DNA from: Sweltsa coloradensis
Lineage: Eukaryota > Arthropoda > Insecta > Plecoptera > Chloroperlidae
Length of the DNA: 64,000 bases
NCBI GenBank assembly: GCA_024449915.1
Contig: JAMZAV010000093.1
Coordinates: forward strand, 62,001-126,000
Reading direction: 5' to 3'
Shown: positions 20,881-32,985 of the stretch, in pieces
How the letters are laid out: every line of letters begins with the position of its first letter
Numbering within the stretch: position 1 is the stretch's first letter
Translations under genes and position numbers: made by a program
The notes under the pieces: model-generated
Told to the model about the DNA's origin: nothing
What the model saw: only the letters and a program-made list of their open reading frames with translations
Databases searched by the model: none

Positions 20881-21268
20881 GTATTTGGTTTATTTGGATG
20901 AAGGACGCGTCAACCGTTAGGTCATAATGCGCCACTCTAGCATATAGGGGATACGTGGAGGAGGAGCCCATGCTGGTCAGAACCAGCCACGGGTAAAGGG
21001 AGTAAAGGGGATTCTCACGTCGCGGTCGTCATTGTCTTCGTCAACGTTCGTGGTGTCATTGTCGTCATCGTCGTCGAGGAGTCGTCAAGGGAAGGGGGCA
21101 AGGTCCCCGACGACGATTGACAAAGCTTGCCTTTAGTTTCGGAGAGTAATATCCTCCCCTCTTACTATATAGCTGATGTTTGCGAGGTACACTTTTTCTC
21201 TTGAATCGCCTTTTACGATTTGCAGAGCCATGCTCTGGGCCAAATTCTACCCCGGGCCCAGTCGGGGG
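20881..21268 (-). mobile_element. SINE-A copy, full length
   Basis: All segments present. The T-run is very short (GTATTTGGTTTATTTGG), suggesting age or internal priming. Confidence 0.87.
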
Positions 21269-22009
21269 ACAAAATGCTGTGCCTTTACATAATATTATGT
21301 GTTGCTAACGACGACATATCCCTATGTTGGGATCAACGCGAAAAGAGACCAATGACATTTTATGTTGATGTGCTTCTGAATCGGTATCACAAGATACACG
21401 AACTATTTATTACATTATGCAACTTTATATATGATACCACAAATCTTTCCGAAGTCTTACGTAAACTACGAACGAAACATGCATGATGTTAGTGTTTGAT
21501 TCTCTCCCAGTGCGCAGTGCATGTCGGTCTGGACTGAAGTGCAAGCAAGCATATCATACACGACTAGAGAATACCCCGGAGCACTCGGGCAAAGCTCCTG
21601 CCAAACACACACGCAATATCACAACAAAGATCATTCATCTAGGTAATTTTATTCAATGTTCGTCTAGAAGGAAATTAATCATACTTTCACCAAGAGTATC
21701 AATTTAATTTTGTAGATCATATCAGTGATGGTGTCGAGGTTTGGATCTGATTCTGAATAGATCCATGCAAGACAAGGAGTGAAAAGATTACGCAACATAT
21801 CACCGAAGTTTTAAAATGTTAAGCAACATTACCAAGTGGTTATCAAATTGAATTTAATGGCTCATAATTAATATTAATTTTATAGATTAAAATCGATAAC
21901 ATTAAATCGGGAGTGTAGGTTGATCAAACTTGATATGACGGCTGGTCTGTGAAGGAGTGTGACATGCCGACTACGTAGGCTCATTTTTATACATGTTTTT
22001 TAGATGAGG
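21269..22009. other. Unassigned DNA
   Basis: Two short plus-strand frames (21220-21486, 21483-21707) extend out of the SINE; no family is recognisable in either. Confidence 0.4.
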
Positions 22010-22386
22010 GTGGTTTATTTGAATTAGGCGCGTAAACCGTTACTTCATAATATACGCCACTCTAGCCTAGGGGATATGGTGAGGAGGGGCCCATGCAGAT
22101 CAGAACCTGACACGAGTAGGGGGAGGAAAGGGGGGTTCTCACGTCGTGGTCGTCATCGTCTTTGTCATCGTTCGTTGTGTCATTGTCATCGTCGTCGGGT
22201 AGTCCGGTCGTCAAGGGGTGGGAAAAATGTCCCCGAAGATGATTGCCAGAGCTCGCCTCTAGTTTCGGGCGTAAAATACTCCCTTATACTAGCTGATGTT
22301 TGCGAGGTGGACTTTTTCTCTTGAATCGTCTTACGATTATCAAAGCCATGCTTTGGGCCAAATTCTACCCCGGGCCCAGACGGGGG
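22010..22386 (-). mobile_element. SINE-A copy, full length
   Basis: Complete, with a modified core (GTTACTTCATAATATACGCC) and a CCGG insertion in the central loop. Confidence 0.87.
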
Positions 22387-22397
22387 TAAGTGTTCGT

Positions 22398-22541
22398 CAA
22401 CTAGCCCAGGGGATAAGGGAGGGAAATCCCATGCTGGTCAGAACCAGCCACGGGTGAGGGAAAGAAAGGCGATCTCACGTCGTGGTCGTCATCGTCATCG
22501 TCATCGTTCGTATCGTCGTAATCGAAGAGGAAGTCCAAGGG
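22398..22541 (-). mobile_element. SINE-A fragment
   Basis: Begins at the CTAGCCCAGGGGATA part of the element and ends in the GTC tract. Lies directly beyond the 5' end of the previous copy. Confidence 0.7.
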
Positions 22542-22557
22542 AGCAGAATATGAAGAA

Positions 22558-23212
22558 ACGACGACGTGAGAAACTAGGGCGCTTCAACCGGTTAGTTAAT
22601 ATTGTGCCGCCTATGATTTTATAAGTTATTGAATTGAGTGAAGGCCTATGGTGTGTTTGATGATTATATTGTTTAGCTTCCGATGTTGTTAAAGTAAGTA
22701 ATTTTTGTATTTATTTTTTGTCTATTTGTATGAAATGCTCGTCAATGTTAGGTCATAATGCGCCATAATGCGTAGGGAATATCCCCATATTCATAGGAAG
22801 GGCCCATGCTGGTCAGGACCAACCACGGGTAGGGGGAGGAAAGGGGGGTTCTCACGTCGCGGTCGTCATTGTCTTTGTCATCGTTTGTGGTGTCATTGTC
22901 TTTGTTATCGTCGTCGGGGGGTCGTCAAAGGAAGGGGGCAAGGTTCCCGACGACTATTTTCAGAACTCGTCTCTAGTTTCGGCGAGGCAAATACAACCTA
23001 CCCTTCTTATACTAGCTGATTTTTTTTCTGTATATTGTTTTTGAATTTTATAAAATCGAAATATTAAGATAAAAGTGATACCTGATAAAAATAGTTAAAA
23101 TAATTATTTTGTTGGTAAATGAAATCTTTCGGATGTAAATCAAAACTGGTTAAACAAGTAGCCTAATTTTGAATTTTATTGTTAGACAGTTTGTCGCCGT
23201 TGACCTCAAGAA
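22558..23212 (-). mobile_element. LINE-B 3' UTR, split by a SINE-A
   Basis: Terminus and proximal 3' UTR at 22558-22712, distal decayed 3' UTR at 23022-23212 ending with GACAGTTTGTCGCCGTTGA. Confidence 0.72.
22713..23021 (-). mobile_element. SINE-A copy, 5'-truncated
   Basis: Divergent 3' end (GTCTATTTGTATGAAATGCTC), GTC tract and central stem present; ends at TACTAGCTGA. It carries an extra copy of CATAATGCG in the core. Confidence 0.8.
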
Positions 23213-23215
23213 CAA

Positions 23216-24035
23216 TGACGACGACCTGAGAAACTAGGGCGCTTCAACCGGTTAGGTCATATTGCGCCGCATGTGATATTGAAAGTTGATGAGATGAGTT
23301 AATGGTGTGTTTGATGATTATATTGTTTTCTAAGTGTTAGTTTAGTTTATTTTCGATTAAAGACGCGTCAACCGTTAGGTCATAATGCACCACTCTATAG
23401 CCTAGGGGATGTGGGGTGGAGGTGCATGCCCATGTTGGCCAGAACCAGCCACGGGTAAGGGGAGAATGGGGGTTCTCACGTCGCGGTCGTCATCGTGTTT
23501 GTCATCGTTCGTTGTGTCATTGTCATCGTCGTCGGGGAGGTTGTCAAGGGTAGGAGGTTGTGTCCCCGACGACGATTGTCAGAGCGCGCCTCTAGATTCG
23601 GGGATTAATTTTATACTCCTCTCTTTCTAGCTCATGTTTGCGAGGTGGAGTTTTTCTCTTGAATCGCATTTTACGATTAGCAGAGCCATGCTCTGGGCCA
23701 CATTCTATCCCGGACCCAGACGGGGAGTTTTATAAGTCTATATATAAGAAAAAAAAATGATGGTGATGATAATACTAGCAAAACAAAAGTTATTTATTTG
23801 AAGGGAACTAAATAAATTAAAGAAATGTGTATGATGGGTTGTCGCCGTTATCAAATGATACGCTCTTCATATGATTGGGAGAGATCAAATTGGGTGCGCA
23901 TGTATGGTACATTCTAAATAATCCATATAATAGTTTTTATAGTCTACTAGGATGAGAGAGAATCAATTGCGTTTGCAAGGAATCATAATATGTGGTACAT
24001 TTATACTAAATGTGATGTGCAAATAGTCATAGAAA
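23216..24035 (-). mobile_element. LINE-B 3' UTR, split by a SINE-A
   Basis: 23216-23338 holds the terminus and proximal 3' UTR; 23726-24035 holds the distal part. The GAGAGATCAAATTGGGTGCG segment is followed by a second, diverged version (GAGAGAATCAATTGCGTTTG), so two LINE-B copies may be fused here. Confidence 0.75.
23339..23725 (-). mobile_element. SINE-A copy, full length
   Basis: Complete, with the loop of the central stem shortened and a GGTTGTG substitution next to it. LINE-B flanks both sides. Confidence 0.87.
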
Positions 24036-24783
24036 CCCACATTTCTATACAAGACGAACACAATCTCTTGTTTTGTTCCTCGTACATGGTGTAAACTCGA
24101 GTTGTCTTCAGCGCCCCATGCGTCGCGCACCGTCGTGCGTATCTTTGCACTAAAACCAAGAGCTCACCGAAGACAGACATACTCAACTCACAAACTTGCT
24201 CGGCGGGTTCAAGTCTGCACGTAGATGAGACCAGTCTGCATTGTTGCCGAATTTAATCGTCGATTTAAAGAGGAAAAAAAACTGACGTTTATTAATGGTC
24301 TTTGAAAGCGAGCTGTGACTTCCAAAGCGCGTTTTTTTTTTTACTAGACTGCGCCGGATACGATGCGCAGTCGAATACAGGTTAGCGTCTCTCTCTTATG
24401 GGATCTAGACATTCCTTTTCTTGATTTTTATTCGATTGAACTCGTTTTTCTTCTCTTTTCCTTTCATTTGTGCCCCCACCCCCACCCACCACGCATCCTG
24501 CCCTGTGTGTGCAGTCCATGCATATCGACTAAGAGTGCTTTGTATGAACAACCATCATTAGAAAGGTTGAAGGTTGAGATTTTACAATGCGAGTTATGAA
24601 TGGAAGAATGCTAGGTGTACGGTTATGTGTTATGACCTACTGCAGATAATGAGTTATGGTTGGATAGAACCAAAGATGCCTCCAACTCGACTACAATTAA
24701 CGTCACCAAATGGGAATATTAATTGATACGAGTTTTTTGCAGCGGATTTTTAGGGGTGCGACAACCATGAGATAGCAGCAAAA
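24036..24783. other. Unassigned DNA
   Basis: No gene recognised. A C-rich run (CCCCCACCCCCACCCACC) lies near 24473. Confidence 0.4.
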
Positions 24784-24922
24784 AATGACCTGAGAAACTA
24801 GGGCGCTTCAACCGGTTAGGTCATTGCGCCACCTGCGAGATTGAAAGTTAATGAAATGAGTTCATGGAGTGATTGATAGTTACATTGTTTTCTAATCATT
24901 ATAAAAGAAAAGAAAATGATTG
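24784..24922 (-). mobile_element. LINE-B 3' end fragment
   Basis: Terminus through about 120 bp of 3' UTR, ending at GAAAATGATTGG where a SINE-A abuts. Confidence 0.8.
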
Positions 24923-25120
24923 GTTTTGGTTTATTTTGATTAAGGCCGCGCCAACCGTTAGGTCATTTTGCGCCACTCTAGCCTATAGGAGAAATGGGAG
25001 AACTGGTCCGTGCTTGACGGATCCCGTCACATCAAGGGAAGGGATGAAGGAGCGTTTCACGTCGACGGTTGATACGCAATGCCGTGCTCTGGGCTAATTT
25101 CTACCCCGGGCCCAGACGTG
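24923..25120 (-). mobile_element. Short SINE-A variant
   Basis: About 200 bp with both ends present. The usual CTGGTCAGAACCAG hairpin is replaced by TGACGGATCCCGTCA, which is also self-complementary, and the GTC tract and central stem are missing. It may represent a separate subfamily. Confidence 0.75.
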
Positions 25121-25133
25121 TGGAGAGTTTTAT

Positions 25134-25370
25134 ACGACGACGACGTGAGAAACTAGGGCGCTTCAACCGGTTAGGTCATATTGCGCCGCCTGTGATAATG
25201 AAAGTTGATGAGATGAGTTAATGGTGTATTTGATGATTATATTGTTTTCTAAGTGTATAAATAACAAAATAAAATGATGATAATGAAATAAATAGCAAAA
25301 TAAAAGTTATGTATGTGAATGAAATAAAGAAATTAAAGAAATGTGTATGATGTGAATTAAATTTGGTTTA
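25134..25370 (-). mobile_element. LINE-B 3' UTR fragment
   Basis: Three to four CGA units, terminus and 3' UTR through GTGTATGATGTGAATTAAAT. Confidence 0.85.
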
Positions 25371-25615
25371 TGAGGTGAGGTGACTTATTCCGATGTCCAG
25401 TACAAATAAAGAATAACGGTCCTGGCGACAGAGAATGGTTCATTATGTGGACATGACAGTGTGGCCTTGTCGGCTCAGAGACGCCGAGCAAGGCGTGGGA
25501 AGGTTATGAATTTACGATTCAATGAATAAACTTCAGATCAATCTGGATAAGTTTGACATGAGAAGTGACAAGACCAGTTCTAACTCGGTTGGTTATATGG
25601 TTTTGGTTTTACAAA

Positions 25616-25835
25616 ATGACGTCATAAGAAACTAGGGCTCGTCAACTGGGTTAGTCATTACACCGTCTGCGATATTTTATTTTAATAAAATAATGTTGAA
25701 TTCGTTGTGTTTTGTATTTTTAAATTTTATATTGACTGATAGCAACAAAAATAATTACTGAGAGAATAAATTATTTAACTTGTAATCTAATGGACAATAA
25801 ATTTGGTAAACATTTCAAAAGATCAATTTGGTTGC
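25616..25835 (-). mobile_element. LINE-B relic
   Basis: Strongly diverged terminus (ATGACGTCATAAGAAACTAG, GTCAACTGGGTTAGTCATTA) and decayed 3' UTR. One of the oldest copies. Confidence 0.6.
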
Positions 25836-26181
25836 TTTTTTAGTTTATTTAGATTATGGGCGCGTCAACCATAGGGTCAAATGCGCCAGTGTAGCCTAAG
25901 AGTAGGTAGGTGGAGGAAAATCTCATGCTGGTCAGAACCAGACACGGCAGGGAGGAATGGGGGGTGCTCCCACGTCGCGGTCGTCATCATCTTTGTCATC
26001 GTTCGTGTTGTCATGGTCGACGACGTCGGGGAGGTCATCATGGGAACTGCGGCGACGGGCGACGACCGCCAGAGCTTGCCTCTCTAGCCGATGTTTGCGG
26101 GATGGACATTGCATCTTTCCTCGCCGTTTAGAGTAACGGAGCCATGCTCTGAGCTAAATTCTTCCCCTGGCCCAGACGGGG
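25836..26181 (-). mobile_element. SINE-A copy, divergent
   Basis: Full order of segments but with many substitutions, including GTAGGTAGGTGG in place of the usual G-run. Likely an old copy or a distinct subfamily. Confidence 0.78.
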
Positions 26182-26547
26182 ACAGTCTAGGGGGGTTGCC
26201 AACGGTGAAAGTAACGATTTTCGCTGTTACCAGTTAAGGTTTAAGTTATTTACAACTACATTTTAATGAACTCGAAATGTAATGGCCAGAAACTGGCTTT
26301 TTATCTTTATTTCCAACCGTAGCTAGTTTAAATCTAATTTACGACGTCGTCAGTTTCTCATTAATAAAGCGTGGGCTTCATTTCAAAGCGGGTATAGCAG
26401 CTACTTGAAGCACTGCAGGTTCATAGTATCGCTCCCACGTGTGGATGAATCCCTTGCCTTGCTGGGACACGTGAGATAGGTAGAGAATGTGACTGTCGTT
26501 AGTTTGAATTAATAATTTGTTTTCAAAGCCCTTCACGCGTGGAAATA
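26182..26547. other. Unassigned DNA
   Basis: Near 26341 ACGTCGTCAGTTTCTCATTA resembles an inverted LINE-B terminus, but the match stops after about 20 bases, so I do not call it. Confidence 0.35.
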
Positions 26548-26755
26548 CGACGACGTGAGAAACTAGGGCACTTCAACCGATTAGTTAGGTCATATTGAGC
26601 CACCTGTGATTTTGTAAGTTAATAATGAATGAAAGTTGATGAGCTGAGTTTATAATGTGTTTGATGATTTTATTGTTTTCTTAGTTTATAAAACAAAAGA
26701 AAATCGAAGAGATGATAGTAATAGCAAAAGAAAAAATATTAATTTGATTTGTAAC
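26548..26755 (-). mobile_element. LINE-B 3' UTR fragment
   Basis: Terminus, then a duplicated GTTAGTTAGG in the core and AT-rich 3' UTR to TTAATTTGATTTGT. Confidence 0.8.
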
Positions 26756-26855
26756 ACAGGAGATTTCGCGTTATTTTTGTGCTCATGACGCCATTATATA
26801 AACATTTCGGTAAATGTAATGTTACTAGTTATACTAAGGTTTAGTTTTAAAAAAT

Positions 26856-27090
26856 GGCTTTATTAGGATTAAGGATGCGTCAATCGTGAGGTCATAATGC
26901 ACCACTCTAGCCTAGGAGATGTAGGGAGGAAAGGCCCATGCTGGTCAGAATCAGCCACGGTTAAGGGGAGGAAGAGGGTTTCTCACGTCGAGGTCGTCTT
27001 ATTCTTTGTCATCGTTCGTTGTGTCATTGTCATCGTCTCCGGGGAGGTCGTCAAGGGAAGGGGGCAAGGTCCCAGTCGACGATTGCCAGA
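26856..27090 (-). mobile_element. SINE-A copy, 5'-truncated
   Basis: 3' core to the central stem, stopping at GATTGCCAGA where the next copy's T-run starts. Confidence 0.84.
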
Positions 27091-27413
27091 TTTTTATTTG
27101 GATTAAGGACGCGTCAACCATTAGGTCATAATGCACCACTCTAGCCTAAGGGGGGTGGGGAGGAGGAGCCCATGCTGGTCAGAACCAGCCACGGGTAAGG
27201 GGAGGAAGGAGGGTTTCTCACGTCGCGGTCGTCATCGTCTTTGTCATCGTTCGTTGTGTCATTGTCATCGTCGCCGGGGGGTTGTCAAGGGAAGGGGGCA
27301 AGGTCCCCGACGACGATTAGAGCTCGCTTCTAGTTTCGGGGAGTAAAACACTCACCTCTTACTAGCTGATGTTTGCGAGGTGGACCTGTTCTCTTGAATC
27401 TCCTTGAACGATT
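27091..27413 (-). mobile_element. SINE-A copy, 5'-truncated
   Basis: Head-to-tail with its neighbour; ends inside the AATC...GATT hairpin, where an older SINE-A begins. Confidence 0.85.
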
Positions 27414-27650
27414 AGGTCAAACGTTAGGTCATAATGCGCCACTAACGTAGGCTAGGGGATGTTGGGAGGACATAACCGTGTTGGACAGAACCAGGCACAG
27501 GCACAGGCAAGGGTAAATTTCTCACGTCTCCGCGGCTAGAGCTCGCCTCTTGTTCGGGGAGTATACTCACCCACATCTTTGCAAACTGGACTTTTCACTT
27601 TTTCTCTCTTTTTAAAATTAGCATTTGCTCTGGGCCAAATTCTACCCCGG
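27414..27650 (-). mobile_element. SINE-A copy, old and internally deleted
   Basis: Starts at AACGTTAGGTCATAATGCG and reaches TCTACCCCGGG. The GTC tract and central stem are missing, and CACAGG is tandemly repeated. Confidence 0.72.
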
Positions 27651-27781
27651 GTATTGTTACTAATAAATTACTAATTATATGGTGAAATGTATTGTACAAT
27701 TAAGTTCACTTTAAATTAGCTCACGACTGTTTACTGTGAAAAGTTATGATATTGTGAGTCTCACTCTGAAATTAGTCACTA

Positions 27782-27920
27782 GACACGTGAGAAACTAGGC
27801 GCTTCACCGGTTAGGTCATATTGCGCTGCCTGTGAATGAAAGTAAATGAGAAGAGTTAATGCAGGTATGTTTGATGATTAGATTGTTTTCTAAGTGTATA
27901 AATAACAAAATAAATTGATG
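27782..27920 (-). mobile_element. LINE-B 3' end fragment
   Basis: Same subfamily as the copies at 18027 and 56692, sharing GTGAATGAAAGTAAATGAGA instead of the commoner GTGATATTGAAAG. Confidence 0.83.
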
Positions 27921-28880
27921 CACACTTTCTTTTCAAGCATATAATTATGATTTTGTATAGGTAATGCATTTTTTCTTTCAATTACGTCAGATACAATGTA
28001 TTCTCGTAATACATTATTATAATAAAAATGTTTTCAGGATAATGCCTTGATTGATGTTTGCCATAATATGATGGACCTTTTAGTGTACAATCAAAAACTG
28101 TAATATCTTCCTACACAGAAAAATTCCTGCTTCGGAGTCGAACCACATATCTTCACGTCTTCATATCTTAGCTTCTGGCGTGATCATATTATTCAAATAT
28201 GAATCGAATGAAATCGAACCTTGTTTTAAAGAGGTCAACGTATCGTAGTATTAGAGCTAATGCCACCAAACTGAAACTATTCGAGGAATCTTGTTTTAGC
28301 CAGCCAGCCAGGTTGATTTCGTGTCACTTTATCATCGGTTTGAGTTGAGGTATGTCTCTCTTCACTTAACATCACACGTATTGTAGACGGAGTGACACAC
28401 ATTCCTTTCCTGGCCAGCCCACTCGTTGGAATCACCATCACCATTAGCATAACTTAATCAAATAACCGCGCAAATTCGAAAAGGCCAACGGACGGTGTAG
28501 GAACGTGGTTGGATGGACGATGCAAACAAACATCGCAACGACAAACACCTAAGCGAAGATGTATGTGAGTGAGAGAGCTAGAGAGAGGGGTGGTGGGGGG
28601 GGGGGGGATCAAATTTGAATGTCGAACGTTCTGACGGTTAACATTAATAAGGAGCGTCAACACTAAACGTGTGTTAATAAACGACTTCTGTGTCATGACG
28701 CCCATATTAAAGAGGTGTACAATGAGCAACATATTCATGAATTCCACAGTAAGTTACACAATATGAATTTAAATTATTTGTTATATTAGGCAAAATTTCA
28801 TCTTACTTGTAGCATGGGGGGTCCTATAGGAGATTTGTTCATAATATGTGTAATCAGATTGTCGACCTTCTTGCATCTTT
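27921..28880. other. Unassigned DNA
   Basis: No gene recognised. A G-run of about 12 lies near 28600, preceded by GAGAGAGCTAGAGAGAGG. Confidence 0.4.
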
Positions 28881-29255
28881 ACGACGACGTGAGAAACTAG
28901 GGCGCTTCAACCGGTTAGGTCATATTGTTTCACCTGTGATATTGAAAGTTAATGAAATTATTTTATGGTGTGTTTGATATTGTTTTCAAAGTTTAAAAAT
29001 TAAAAAATTATGGTAACGAGTAATTGCAAAAGGAAAAATATTTAATTGAATACAAAAAATGAAATGTGTTTGATGTTAATGTCATTTTGTTTAATTAATT
29101 AAGTACTTTGAATGAGAAATTTTGAAAGTTTGTTGCCGTTATCATAATATAGAAGTTCTTCATATGATGACAGAGATCAAATTGCGTGCGCCATGCATAG
29201 TATAAGTGATGGTACATTCTGCTAACATATGATGTACGGTTAAAGGTTATCAAAG
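28881..29255 (-). mobile_element. LINE-B 3' UTR, nearly complete
   Basis: Terminus to the TGTACGGTTAAAGGT segment at the stop codon end of the ORF. Confidence 0.85.
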
Positions 29256-30023
29256 AAGAATAATACAAAACAAAAAAGTTCGCCCGTTGTTCGGGCATTC
29301 AAAATGGTGGAGTCGCCGGTTCATGAATTCTCAACTTTCTGGGGGGGATAGCCTCTTCCCGCGGGGTGAGGTGACCTTTACCCCAGGGTCACCAACAACA
29401 TTCTGTGTGACCCTTATTGAAGGACAATGCTAACAATAAAAGCCTGTCAATCGGACGTCGTGTTCGGTTTTTATCGTGACACGTGACACGCACAGATGAA
29501 CGGACGGACATAAATGTGATGCATATATGCGAGCTTCGCTCCCCAAACCAAAATATAGCTACAGTAATTATTTTGACAACTTATAACTATATTATGCGAA
29601 GGATGCAAATTAAATTAAAGACTCCAGAGAGCCATTGAACACAAAAGTGATTGCTTCTACATGGTTCTGTAAAAAATGTTCGTAATAGAATTATACGTTC
29701 CTTCTATTAAGATTGACCTATTTTATTTTGTAATGAAACCCACTCATAAAAATCATTACGCTAACATCTTTTAATTTGCTACTATTGTTACGCCTTGTAG
29801 TTTTCATTGTGACACTGTTGCGTTATCTGTGAAAAGTAAACAAAGAGGTGGCAAGAACATTGTTCCTATAGCACTTGGCGTGAGACCTTATCAAACAGGA
29901 TATTCGGCGCTCATAGTGCGTGCGTGCGTGCGTGCGTGCGAGCTGTGAAGGAAAGTGCGTAACCGCAACCTGGATCTGACGTATATAAGACACTTCTATT
30001 CGGAATGCGTGATAATAAAACTT
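29256..30023. other. Unassigned DNA
   Basis: Contains CGCCCGTTGTTCGGGC hairpin-like sequence near 29281, a CAGATGAACGGACGGACATA motif near 29492 like the ends of some invertebrate repeats, and a GCGT microsatellite. Confidence 0.4.
29916..29941. repeat. (GTGC)n microsatellite
   Basis: About six TGCG units. Confidence 0.9.
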
Positions 30024-30158
30024 AGTATATTTGGATATAAGGCGCGTTAACCGTTTACATCATAATGCGCCTTCTTCACCCTAGTGGATAAGGGGAGAAG
30101 GGGCTCATGCTAGTGAGAAAACAGCCAGGGTTAGGGGAGGAATGGGGGATTCTCACGT
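30024..30158 (-). mobile_element. SINE-A fragment, divergent
   Basis: 3' core and G-rich part only, with GCTAGTGAGAAAACAGCC replacing the usual perfect hairpin. Confidence 0.68.
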
Positions 30159-31015
30159 CACAAATTTTCGTGACTTTATGAACGGATATAAGTATTTCCT
30201 GAAGAGTTCGTGTTTTATTTTTTCTCAACACCTATATTTTCACGAATACTCAAATGTAAGGAAACGCTCAGTTGGACGCGTTGATAAGCAAGCAGTGCAT
30301 AAGCTAGACCCACATTGCACATTTTTTTTAATTAAAAATTTTGCGACGTTCGCTGTCCACGGGGCCATGTTTCCAATATTAATTTTATTTTGGTTTACGT
30401 TAGGTACTTTTGGTTTGTTAACCTTTACGTTGTGGATAAGATCCACCGCCATCTAGAGGACCTTGACATCATTTCTTTAGGAAAACTATTTTAACTCTTT
30501 GGAAACAAATATACACTGCTATCCTCGATTGTATTTTGATTATTCTAGGTGGCAGTGAATAGTTGGCCAGCAAATCTCGTACGACTTTTGTGTCATGGAA
30601 AGTAACGTTAGCGTAGTTATTTAAAAATGTAATTTCCATCTACAACTTATCGGATTCATATAATTAAAATTAACATTTTGTTGACCGGATCGGACATTCT
30701 ACAATGATTTGGCCACCTCAGATTTTGGTCGCCGATCTTATTTGAAAAGAAACTTTCTGATCTCAAACTTTTATGTAACTTTTGTAACTTTTTAAACGAT
30801 TTTTGCCACACAAAACTAATGGCATTCAATCCAGATCGAAGCTTGCGGATGGTCCAAAATTTCGAACTCGATCCGAGCCTCCGTTCAACGTTATGGTCGA
30901 GTACATTACAAACATAAAAAAAAAAAAACTAATAACAAAACCAGTGACTATTTTTCCGGTCAGAGTCAAATGGAAACGCTCGCTTCGCTCGCTTAAAAAG
31001 ACGACGTTAAAGTCT
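30159..31015. other. Unassigned DNA, possible Element D relative at its end
   Basis: The last ~200 bp contain GAGTACATTACAAACATAAA and end CGCTCGCTTCGCTCGC, similar in style to the A-rich end of Element D. The match is too weak to assign firmly. Confidence 0.35.
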
Positions 31016-31310
31016 CGACGACGTGAGAACAACGAAGGGCGCTTTCAATCCGTTTAGGTCATTATGGCCACTGTGATATTGATAAGTTCATGGAATATAG
31101 TTTAGTGTGATTGATGATTATATTGTTTTCTGAAGTTTATAATAGAAAAAAAATATTTAAGCTTAGTTGGTGGATACATTAGAAAAAGAAAAGATAAATT
31201 AAAGGTAGAAAATTAAATTGTTTTCATTAATAATTGCGAAATATCAAATTGCGTGCGCAGGCGTCATATTTGCTACAAATTCATATACATAATCTGCTAC
31301 ATGTTTTTTT
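31016..31310 (-). mobile_element. LINE-B 3' UTR fragment, old
   Basis: Diverged terminus (CGACGACGTGAGAACAACGA) and 3' UTR through AAATTGCGTGCGCAGGCGTC. Confidence 0.72.
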
Positions 31311-31374
31311 GCTTATTTACACAATTTAATGAAACTATGAATGAAAATGAAATGTGTTTGGAGTAAATCAATTA

Positions 31375-31533
31375 TTTTTGGTTTATTTGGATTAAGGACG
31401 CGTCAACCGCTAGGTCATAATGCAACACTCTAGTTTAAAGGATATGGGGAGGAGGGGCCTATGCTGGTCAGAACCAGACACGGGTATAGGCGTAGAAAGG
31501 GGGTTGTCACGTCGCGGTCGTCATTGTCTTTGC
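31375..31533 (-). mobile_element. SINE-A fragment (3' part)
   Basis: T-run to the first GTC units, then truncated. Confidence 0.8.
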
Positions 31534-32003
31534 TGCACGTACGTAGTATTAACAGTCTTTGGTTGCCTCTAGTTGCCCATGCATCCACGGAAAAAGAAAA
31601 TCAGCTTGTTTTGGGATCGACATATTGGAAATTAGGTGACTCGATTGTTAAACCTTGATCCAATTCAAACATCTAGGCATCAATTACTTCAACCAAAGAC
31701 GATTAGCAATCGATACGTAAAACCTTATCAACCATTGTAAAATTATGTAATGGTATTTATGCTGCACGGCGTTCTGACGGTGATATGCTCATTGCTTTTA
31801 ACCAAGGCTAGACGTATTGTCCTTCTACGAAGGCCTACATTCCGATTCATTTTTTTTTTCATGAATTTTGTCATGTGTTATACGTCACATGTGATGATCT
31901 GGAATGTCCCTTTTACAACGGATATGTAAATGACATGCATGCCATTATCAATGTTATAACTGCCGATAGTAACATTGAGAACAACAGAACAACAGTATCT
32001 CAC
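31534..32003. other. Unassigned DNA
   Basis: No recognisable feature. Confidence 0.4.
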
Positions 32004-32198
32004 TACGACGTGAGAAACTAGGGCGCTTCAACCGGTGAGATCATATTGCGCCGCTTGTGAAATTGAAATTTGAAAGTTGTTGAGATGCTTGAGTTAAAGG
32101 TGTGTTTGATGATTATATTGTTTTCTAAGTGTATATATAAGAAAATATAATGATGATGATAATAATAATAGCAAATCAAAAGTTATTTAGTATATTTA
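32004..32198 (-). mobile_element. LINE-B 3' end fragment
   Basis: Terminus with a duplicated GAAATTGAAATTTGAAAG, then 3' UTR to AAAAGTTATTTAG where a SINE-A begins. Confidence 0.82.
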
Positions 32199-32316
32199 TT
32201 TTTTGGTTTATTTGGATTAAAGGTATGGTCAACCGTTAGGTCATACTCTGCCCTCTGTAGGGGAAGGAATGAGGTTTCATGTCGTGGTCGTCAACGTCTT
32301 TGTCATCGTTCGTGTT
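32199..32316 (-). mobile_element. SINE-A fragment with internal deletion
   Basis: 3' core joined to the GTC tract, lacking the G-run and the CTGGT hairpin. Confidence 0.75.
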
Positions 32317-32707
32317 GTTTTTTTGTTTTTTTTTGTTTATTTGGATTAAGGACGCGTCAACCGTTAGATCATAATGCACCACTCTAGCTTAGGGGATATG
32401 GGGAGGAGGCGCCCATGCTGGTCAGAACCAGCCACGGGTAAGGGGTGGAAGGGGAGTTTCTCACGTCGCGGTCGTCATCGTCTGCCATCGTTCGTTGTGT
32501 CATTGTCATCGTCGTCGGGGATGTTGTCAAGGGAAGGGGGCAAGGTCCCCGACGACGATTGCCAGAGCCTGTCTCTAGTTTCGGGAAGTAATATTACATT
32601 CCCCTCTTACTAGCTGATGTTTGCGAGGTGGACTTTTTCTCTTGAATCGCCTTGTACGATTAGCAGAGCCATGCTCTGGGCCAATTCTAGCCCGGGCCCA
32701 GACGGGG
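32317..32707 (-). mobile_element. SINE-A copy, full length
   Basis: Complete, with an interrupted T-run (TTTTTTTGTTTTTTTTTT). Inserted directly beyond a shorter SINE-A. Confidence 0.88.
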
Positions 32708-32753
32708 TTTCAACCGGTAAGGTGATATTGCGCCGACTGTGATATTGAAAGTT
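32708..32753 (-). mobile_element. LINE-B 3' fragment lacking its terminus
   Basis: Begins at TTCAACCGGTAAGGTGATAT, so the last ~25 bp of LINE-B are replaced by the SINE-A at its left. Confidence 0.72.
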
Positions 32754-32840
32754 ATCCCACATAGCACACATATTCCATAATATTGAGGTATTGTATTGAG
32801 GTAGTATTAAGGTAGAAATGCTGGCATCCGTTTTCAGCAA

Positions 32841-32985
32841 GGAAGCATGAGAAACTAGGGCGCTTCAACCGGTTAGGTTATATTGCGCTGCCTGTCATAT
32901 TGAAAGTTAGTGACATGAGTTTATGGTGATGTTGATGATTATTATTTCCTAAGTTTTTTTTAAAGAAATGAAAATTATTGCTGTT
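32841..32985 (-). mobile_element. LINE-B 3' end fragment
   Basis: GCATGAGAAACTAGGGCGC terminus without the CGA repeats, then about 110 bp of 3' UTR. Confidence 0.78.

Noticed and set aside
26341..26365. Inverted LINE-B terminus
   Set aside because: Similarity covers only about 20 bases and does not continue into the family core.
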